A program made the position numbers and the translations under genes. DNA of 8,673 nt from Spirochaetales bacterium. GTDB taxonomy: Bacteria; Spirochaetota; Spirochaetia; DSM-27196; SKKC01. The notes beneath the pieces were generated by a model, which ran no database searches, was not told the DNA's origin, and saw only the letters and a list, made by a program, of their open reading frames with translations. The first letter of the stretch is position 1, and each line of letters begins with the position of its first letter. The stretch is from assembly GCA_007126865.1 (NCBI GenBank), contig SLAN01000151.1, positions 1-8,673 of the forward strand, read 5' to 3'. Of the stretch, positions 5,794 through 8,673 are shown piece after piece.

Positions 5794-6708
5794 CTCCTCT
5801 TCCGGCTCCGGGCGAAGTGAGAGCCACATCACTTCATACGGCTCCAGATCGACCGAAAGGCAATTGTCACCTCCATCAGGCAGGAAGAGCATGTCGCCGG
5901 TGATTTCGTCGCGGAACGTCTTCCCGATGTTCACGGGAAGCAGCCTTCGATCGATGGAAACCTCGATGACATCGCTTGTCGGGTTGGCGAGTACCAATAT
6001 CGGTGCATAGCTCTCACTCCCTCTGATGAGTACGAGCCCGTTCCCCGAGACCGATGTCAGTGACTCCGCCGAATCAACTGCGAGCGCCATTGTCCGCGAA
6101 CGCGCCCGCAGCAGATCGAGACAGTCGTTCCAGATCTTGAAGCGAAGGGTATCGGGAGTGGCTACTTCGGTCGCAATCGCTCGCAGTCGCCGGTCCGCAG
6201 CGTTCGTACCTGCCGTCGCCGGATCAGCGAACTCCTGAAGGGGCAACTCGAACTCCCCTGCCGTGGCGATAAGAACTCCGTACATGCACCTGATCATCGA
6301 GCGGCGCTGTTCGTCCGGCAGCACAGGATCGGCGAGCGCATCGTGGAGCGCCGACGACGCACCCATCGTCTCAGACGGCAAACGGGCCGATCTGTACATC
6401 TCCCGTGTAGTCTCCGCGAGCGCCTTTGTTGCTACTTCCGCATCTTCGTCGGCGAAGCTTCTCACGAAAGCTCGTCCGAGCTGTTCCGCGCCCCGAAACT
6501 CGGAGTCGGAGGGAGCTCCATTCACCATTCGTGCGACATCCGGAGCATGCTCTTCGAGCCATCTCTGCCAGTTGTCGAGGTGTTCGGTGTCGAACCGGAG
6601 TGTCTCAAAAACTCCGTCCGCCTCCTCCACAAGTAACCGGACCAGCTCCTCAACTCCGGATCGTGCATTGCCCTCGGCGGGAATGTGAACGAGAAGCGAT
6701 GCTGACAT
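5779..6708 (-). CDS. uncharacterised protein with GH13-like C-terminal beta domain
   Basis: A 309-residue protein with no signal peptide or membrane segment. Residues 1-205 look mostly helical and acidic and I do not recognise them. Residues 222-299 look like the all-beta domain that closes many GH13 enzymes (sucrose phosphorylase/amylosucrase type): ILVLANPTSDVIEVSID (237-253), then DEITGDML (267-274), and LEPYEVMWLSL (288-298), compared with the usual 'L-x-PYevxWL' ending. The stretch IWNDCLDLLRARSR (192-205) also resembles the helix that precedes that domain. The catalytic barrel, with its Asp nucleophile and Glu acid/base, is absent, so hydrolase activity is not supported; a carbohydrate-binding or regulatory role is possible but unproven. 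The ATG directly abuts the upstream stop (TAGATG), with no clear ribosome-binding site, indicating coupled translation with the preceding gene. Confidence 0.75.
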   Translation of the reverse strand: MSASLLVHIPAEGNARSGVEELVRLLVEEADGVFETLRFDTEHLDNWQRWLEEHAPDVARMVNGAPSDSEFRGAEQLGRAFVRSFADEDAEVATKALAETTREMYRSARLPSETMGASSALHDALADPVLPDEQRRSMIRCMYGVLIATAGEFELPLQEFADPATAGTNAADRRLRAIATEVATPDTLRFKIWNDCLDLLRARSRTMALAVDSAESLTSVSGNGLVLIRGSESYAPILVLANPTSDVIEVSIDRRLLPVNIGKTFRDEITGDMLFLPDGGDNCLSVDLEPYEVMWLSLRPEPEEERLLQ

Positions 6709-7263
6709 CTAGCCGTTGAAGCCGGTGAATACCATCTTTTTGAAAACTGCCATGAAAACCTCGGTCGCCTTTTTGGCGTCCCGCATGGGTATCCGCGCAT
6801 CTTTCCGCAGTGATTCTTCGAAAAATGTCTCGAGGGTACTGAGCAGATCGTCGGCGGTATAGAATATGTACGCGAAGTCGTTCCCGGACGGCTTGAGAAC
6901 GGTGAACGACGTATAGGTCATAACCGGCTCTTTGCCGATCATAATCCGGTCATCGCGTTGAGTTGTGTGAACCTCCACCTCATTAAACCGATACGGAATC
7001 TTGTGCTCCTGATGGCGGTATGCAGGCTCGATATGCTTCTTTGGATAGCTTCTCGGTTCGACGAGAATAAAGACCTTCGCGCCCTCCGCCTGGAATGTGA
7101 TGCTGTCTTCCGAGGGAAAAAGGTCCTTTACATGTGCATACGAAATAGCCTCGTAACGCGAATACGTGCTTTCCTCGTCGAAAAAGGAGCTGACGATGAA
7201 TCCACCGTCAGTCGGTAACTGGTTATTCCGATACGCCGCGAACAGATCCTGATACTTCGCCAT
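6709..7263 (-). CDS. hypothetical protein, 184 residues, first gene of a two-gene unit
   Basis: I do not recognise this family. The product is soluble, without signal peptide or membrane helix. Alternating hydrophobic strands fill the middle (AKVFILVEPRSY at 62-73, then IMIGKEPVMTYTSFTVL at 107-123 and FAYIFYT at 129-135), and the last 45 residues look helical and end in basic KKATEVFMAVFKKMVF. The mix suggests a small alpha/beta protein. The start is good: AGGAG lies eight bases upstream (7276-7272), and a promoter-like pair lies before it. Its stop TAG touches the ATG of the next gene with no gap, so the two products are probably made together and may act together. Codon use resembles the neighbours, with no sign of recent transfer. 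It may be a lineage-restricted spirochaete protein. Confidence 0.8.
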   Translation of the reverse strand: MAKYQDLFAAYRNNQLPTDGGFIVSSFFDEESTYSRYEAISYAHVKDLFPSEDSITFQAEGAKVFILVEPRSYPKKHIEPAYRHQEHKIPYRFNEVEVHTTQRDDRIMIGKEPVMTYTSFTVLKPSGNDFAYIFYTADDLLSTLETFFEESLRKDARIPMRDAKKATEVFMAVFKKMVFTGFNG

Positions 7264-7283
7264 ACATACATCTCCTGCGCATG

Positions 7284-7312
7284 AACATACTTGGAATTGC
7301 TGTCAAGTGCAA
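7284..7312 (-). promoter_or_regulatory. candidate promoter of the two-gene hypothetical unit
   Basis: On the minus strand TTGCAC (7312-7307), 17 bases, then TATGTT (7289-7284; 4/6). A start near 7277 leaves a leader of roughly 14 bases carrying the AGGAG site. A perfect TTGACA overlaps it at 7306-7301 but has no -10 at normal spacing. The TTGCAY-N17 pattern resembles the candidate pyrFE promoter. Confidence 0.3.
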
Positions 7313-7327
7313 TTATGCCCTTTCCGA

Positions 7328-7356
7328 TTGATAACCGGCATCACCATCGCTATACT
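7328..7356 (+). promoter_or_regulatory. sigma-70 type promoter of the J-domain protein gene
   Basis: TTGATA (7328-7333) and TATACT (7351-7356) each match consensus at 5 of 6 positions and are exactly 17 bases apart, the best promoter in the window. The -10 box ends ten bases before the ATG at 7367, so transcription should begin within about 2-5 bases of the start codon. There is no ribosome-binding site, which fits a leaderless mRNA. Confidence 0.65.
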
Positions 7357-7366
7357 CGACTCCGAC

Positions 7367-8194
7367 ATGGACCTCGACGCCGCGCTCCGACTGTTCGGGC
7401 TACAGCCTGACCCCGAAAGCGGGGAGCTTAACCGAGCATTTCGTCGCCTCGCCAAACGATACCATCCCGACTCTAATCCGGGGCGCGAATCGTGGGCGAA
7501 CGAACATATGTCGGCTATAAATGCCGCGTACGAGATCATACGCGAGAGTGTAGAGTCTACAAACGGACAACGCAAGGAGCGTTCCGGCAACCGCAATAAC
7601 GTTCGAAGGCCTTACACGAGCAGCGACGCCGCCGAAGAGGCGCGTTTCACCGAAGCGGACGCCGAAGTGTTCCGGGTCGCCCACGACGAGATTATCGAGG
7701 GCATACGTCTGTACTATCAGTACGGCCTGGACAACGTTCACCTGCGATATGAAGGGCCGTTGCGGCTCAAGTACCGCCGTGCCGAACGGCTGGTGACCGG
7801 CGGCTTGTCAACGCTATCACGCCTCGAGAGACGAATACACGGATTCCCACATGACAGCTTCGCACGAGCCTTCACCCGATTCGCACGTTCCTTCTCAGAG
7901 GCTATGCACATCGACAAGTACAATATTCCATATTCCGGACAGATCGATCAGAAAGCGTACCGGCGCTATCGCTACGGCTCCGGACTTCTGGATCGCACGA
8001 TCCGTGACTTCTGCTTTCCGGATCTATCCGCAAACCGTCCCGGAAATCCGCATGAGGTACTGGTAGTGTGTGACAGAGAGTTCTCTCACGTTCTCGCGTA
8101 CCACCCGGAAAGCACATGGGCCGATGAAAGCCGGCTCAAACTCTCCCTGACCCATGCGTTCTTCGAGTACGTCTCGATTGCACTCGCTGCGTAG
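7367..8194 (+). CDS. J-domain protein (DnaK co-chaperone type) with unassigned C-terminal region
   Basis: 275 residues. Residues 1-62 form a J domain: LDAALRLFGL, a basic helix II (FRRLAKRY, 25-32), the HPD motif at 33-35, and a helix III ending INAAYEIIRESV. HPD falls at the same residue numbers as in E. coli DnaJ, which supports the ATG at 7367; a GTG 60 bases upstream is in frame but lies ahead of the promoter. J domains stimulate Hsp70 ATPase activity. A charged linker (about 65-95) follows, then a C-terminal part of about 180 residues rich in Tyr and Arg (LYYQYGLDNVHLRYEG, then QKAYRRYRYGSGLLDR) that is not the Gly/Phe, zinc or substrate-binding region of DnaJ. I do not recognise it. There are no membrane segments. 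It is likely a specialised co-chaperone whose C-terminus picks a client; the client is unknown. It has its own promoter and is divergent from the hypothetical pair. Confidence 0.9.
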   Translation: MDLDAALRLFGLQPDPESGELNRAFRRLAKRYHPDSNPGRESWANEHMSAINAAYEIIRESVESTNGQRKERSGNRNNVRRPYTSSDAAEEARFTEADAEVFRVAHDEIIEGIRLYYQYGLDNVHLRYEGPLRLKYRRAERLVTGGLSTLSRLERRIHGFPHDSFARAFTRFARSFSEAMHIDKYNIPYSGQIDQKAYRRYRYGSGLLDRTIRDFCFPDLSANRPGNPHEVLVVCDREFSHVLAYHPESTWADESRLKLSLTHAFFEYVSIALAA

Positions 8195-8270
8195 AACCCG
8201 GCGGCCTGATCGTGAACCGTATGAACCGCATCAGCGATTCAGGTAGTAGCACGGACAGCCGCCGGTCCTA
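8195..8270. other. convergent intergenic region with imperfect inverted and direct repeats
   Basis: The 76-bp gap between the J-protein gene and ppdK holds CGGCGGC (8199-8205), which can pair with GCCGCCG (8258-8264); CTGAT (8206-8210), which can pair with ATCAG (8230-8234); and two copies of TGAACCG nine bases apart (8213, 8222). It may contain a terminator, but no stem is followed by a T-run. Confidence 0.25.
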
Positions 8271-8274
8271 CTAC
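8243..8274 (-). terminator. putative hairpin over the ppdK stop codon
   Basis: On the minus strand GTAGTAG (8274-8268) pairs perfectly with CTACTAC (8249-8243). GAC/GTC can extend the stem inside an 18-base loop. The ppdK stop TAG (8273-8271) lies in the left arm. No T-run follows. The terminator role is inferred only from position. Confidence 0.3.
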
Positions 8275-8673
8275 GCCGAACGAGCCTCGCCGGCGGCCTG
8301 CTTCTTCGCCAGATTCATCTGTGCTATGGCGAGCTTCGCAATCGGAATTCCGTACGGCGAACACGAAACGTAATCCAGTCCCGATCGCCGCGTGAACTGG
8401 ATATTTTCCGGTTCGGCGCCATGCTCTCCACACAGCCCCAGTCGAAGATCCGGACGTGTTAAACGCCCACGCTCGGCCGCCAGAGAGATCATCTCCTTCA
8501 CTTGCTCGCCGAGTACCTTGAACGGGTTAGCCTCGAGCAGGTCGAACTCGTTGTAATCGGAGAAGAAGTTATTGAAGTCGTCCCGTGAGAGACCGTTGGT
8601 CGTCTGTGTGAGATCGTTCGTACCGAAACTGAAGAAGTCCGCGTATCGGGCAATTCTGTCCGCTTGCAGCGCC
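8271..8673 (-). CDS. ppdK: pyruvate, phosphate dikinase, C-terminal fragment (5' end beyond window)
   Basis: Interconverts pyruvate + ATP + Pi and PEP + AMP + PPi, working in glycolysis or gluconeogenesis. Only the last 134 codons are present; full proteins are near 900 residues. My translation shows the C-terminal PEP/pyruvate-binding barrel: FFSFGTNDLTQ, SRDDF, GLCGEHGAEP with the catalytic cysteine, then GLDYVSCSPYGIPIAKLAIAQ, the classic PPDK ending. The part between the two motifs (FFSDYNEFDLLEANPFK) and TTNGLSRDD differ from the common MTFGFSRDD form, suggesting a divergent PPDK branch. PEP synthase and enzyme I share this barrel, but the ending and the CGEHG context favour PPDK. It is convergent with the J-protein gene. 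The N-terminal ATP-grasp and phospho-His domains cannot be seen. Confidence 0.93.
   Translation of the reverse strand, partial: ALQADRIARYADFFSFGTNDLTQTTNGLSRDDFNNFFSDYNEFDLLEANPFKVLGEQVKEMISLAAERGRLTRPDLRLGLCGEHGAEPENIQFTRRSGLDYVSCSPYGIPIAKLAIAQMNLAKKQAAGEARSA

Noticed and set aside
5779..6708. Calling the gene a glycoside hydrolase or sucrose phosphorylase
   Set aside because: Only the C-terminal beta domain is similar; there is no TIM barrel and no catalytic Asp/Glu.
7301..7306. Perfect TTGACA on the minus strand as -35 of the hypothetical pair
   Set aside because: The only decent -10 (TATGTT) is 11 bases away, too close; the overlapping TTGCAC gives the proper 17.
7307..7366. Upstream GTG start adding 20 residues to the J-domain protein
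   Set aside because: That start precedes the -35 box of the best promoter in the window, and the HPD motif is at residues 33-35 only if the ATG at 7367 is used.
1..8673. Defence system, prophage, transposon or CRISPR array
   Set aside because: I saw no integrase, transposase, nuclease, terminal repeats or regular repeat-spacer pattern; the genes are housekeeping or uncharacterised.

Overview
The window (8673 bp, moderately GC-rich) is gene-dense bacterial chromosome. It holds ten protein genes, the two outermost cut by the window edges. I see no tRNA, rRNA, insertion sequence, CRISPR array or phage gene. The gene set suggests a free-living spirochaete (Spirochaetota): EpmA next to EF-P, a pyrF-pyrE fusion, a cystalysin/PatB-type C-S lyase beside an MTA/SAH nucleosidase, and a PPDK with a lineage-variant C-terminus. 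That assignment is inference from protein character, not from a database match.

Layout. (1) Positions 1-1823, minus strand: a two-gene unit with a PatB/MalY-type C-S lyase followed by an MTA/SAH nucleosidase. Their stop and start overlap as ATGA. (2) A 171-bp divergent spacer (1824-1994). (3) Positions 1995-3625, plus strand: epmA, then efp. (4) Positions 3659-5158, minus strand: an OMP decarboxylase-orotate phosphoribosyltransferase fusion, convergent with efp. (5) Positions 5233-5790, plus strand: an isochorismatase-fold hydrolase, divergent from the fusion gene. (6) Positions 5779-7263, minus strand: a two-gene unit of uncharacterised proteins joined stop-to-start (TAGATG). Its second product has a C-terminal beta domain like that of GH13 enzymes. 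(7) Positions 7367-8194, plus strand: a J-domain protein with an apparently leaderless promoter. (8) Positions 8271-8673, minus strand: the C-terminal end of pyruvate, phosphate dikinase. No stretch above 300 bp lacks a gene.

How the genes work together. The lyase and nucleosidase fit sulfur-amino-acid turnover: the nucleosidase strips adenine from SAH/MTA, and the lyase acts on cystathionine or cysteine. EpmA and EF-P are a modification enzyme and its substrate, used for translating polyproline stretches. The fused PyrF-PyrE supplies the last two steps to UMP. PPDK belongs to central pyruvate/PEP metabolism. The rest have no assigned pathway.

I did not find an obvious new multi-gene system. 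The most notable points are an alanine at the usual ribose-binding glutamate of the nucleosidase (position 174), a run of short hairpins built over stop codons, an apparently leaderless J-protein promoter, an orphan nine-base ribosome-binding sequence upstream of epmA, and the two-gene unit of unknown proteins.
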